DNA of 5,285 nt from NCBI GenBank assembly GCA_947445425.1, contig CANFFA010000208.1:1-5285 (forward strand), given 5' to 3'. The notes beneath the pieces were generated by a model. It was not told where the DNA came from and did no database searches. It was given only the letters and a program-made list of their open reading frames with translations. Each line of letters opens with the position of its first letter. The first letter of the stretch is position 1. This DNA comes from Paludibacteraceae bacterium (lineage in GTDB: Bacteria; Bacteroidota; Bacteroidia; Bacteroidales; Paludibacteraceae). Shown in pieces: positions 5,276-5,285 of this stretch. Both the position numbers and the translations under genes were made by a program.

Positions 5276-5285
5276 CAACTGATAA

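Overview
The window looks like chromosomal DNA of a Bacteroidota bacterium; I cannot fix the order. The evidence is threefold. Candidate promoters match the phylum-specific -7 box TAnnTTTG. Start codons follow A-rich leaders without Shine-Dalgarno sequences. The rlmB, mfd and secreted-protein sequences read like those of this phylum. There is no transposase, integrase, phage gene, CRISPR array, tRNA or rRNA.

Layout. Positions 1-3832 hold four genes on the minus strand. In transcription order they are a small helical protein of unknown function (3795-3388), the 23S rRNA 2'-O-ribose methyltransferase RlmB (3335-2571), an RluA-family pseudouridine synthase (2495-1824), and the N-terminal half of the transcription-repair coupling factor Mfd (1669-1, running off the window). 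The only exact TAnnTTTG box on the minus strand of their gaps lies before the first gene, so I infer one transcription unit joining rRNA/tRNA modification with transcription-coupled repair. A 252-bp divergent spacer separates this unit from a plus-strand gene (4069-5172) for a secreted protein of unknown function. That protein has a DxNxDGxxD calcium-type loop, an aromatic-rich middle and a long basic Ser/Thr/Pro/Arg tail. A strong intrinsic terminator follows it, and then a probable promoter for a gene beyond the right edge.

The most unusual signal is in the gaps. Each of the three gaps inside the minus-strand unit carries tandem arrays with a strict 7-bp period. Two use a unit near AGTGTTT and one uses a unit near AATTAAT. 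In two gaps the arrays form inverted pairs. The arrays sit against the genes: two end exactly 4 nt before a start codon, and two run into the 3' end of a gene and supply its stop codon and last residues. They are absent from the divergent spacer and from the region after the secreted-protein gene. They resemble in kind the heptameric short tandem repeats (STRR) of cyanobacteria. Their role here is unknown.
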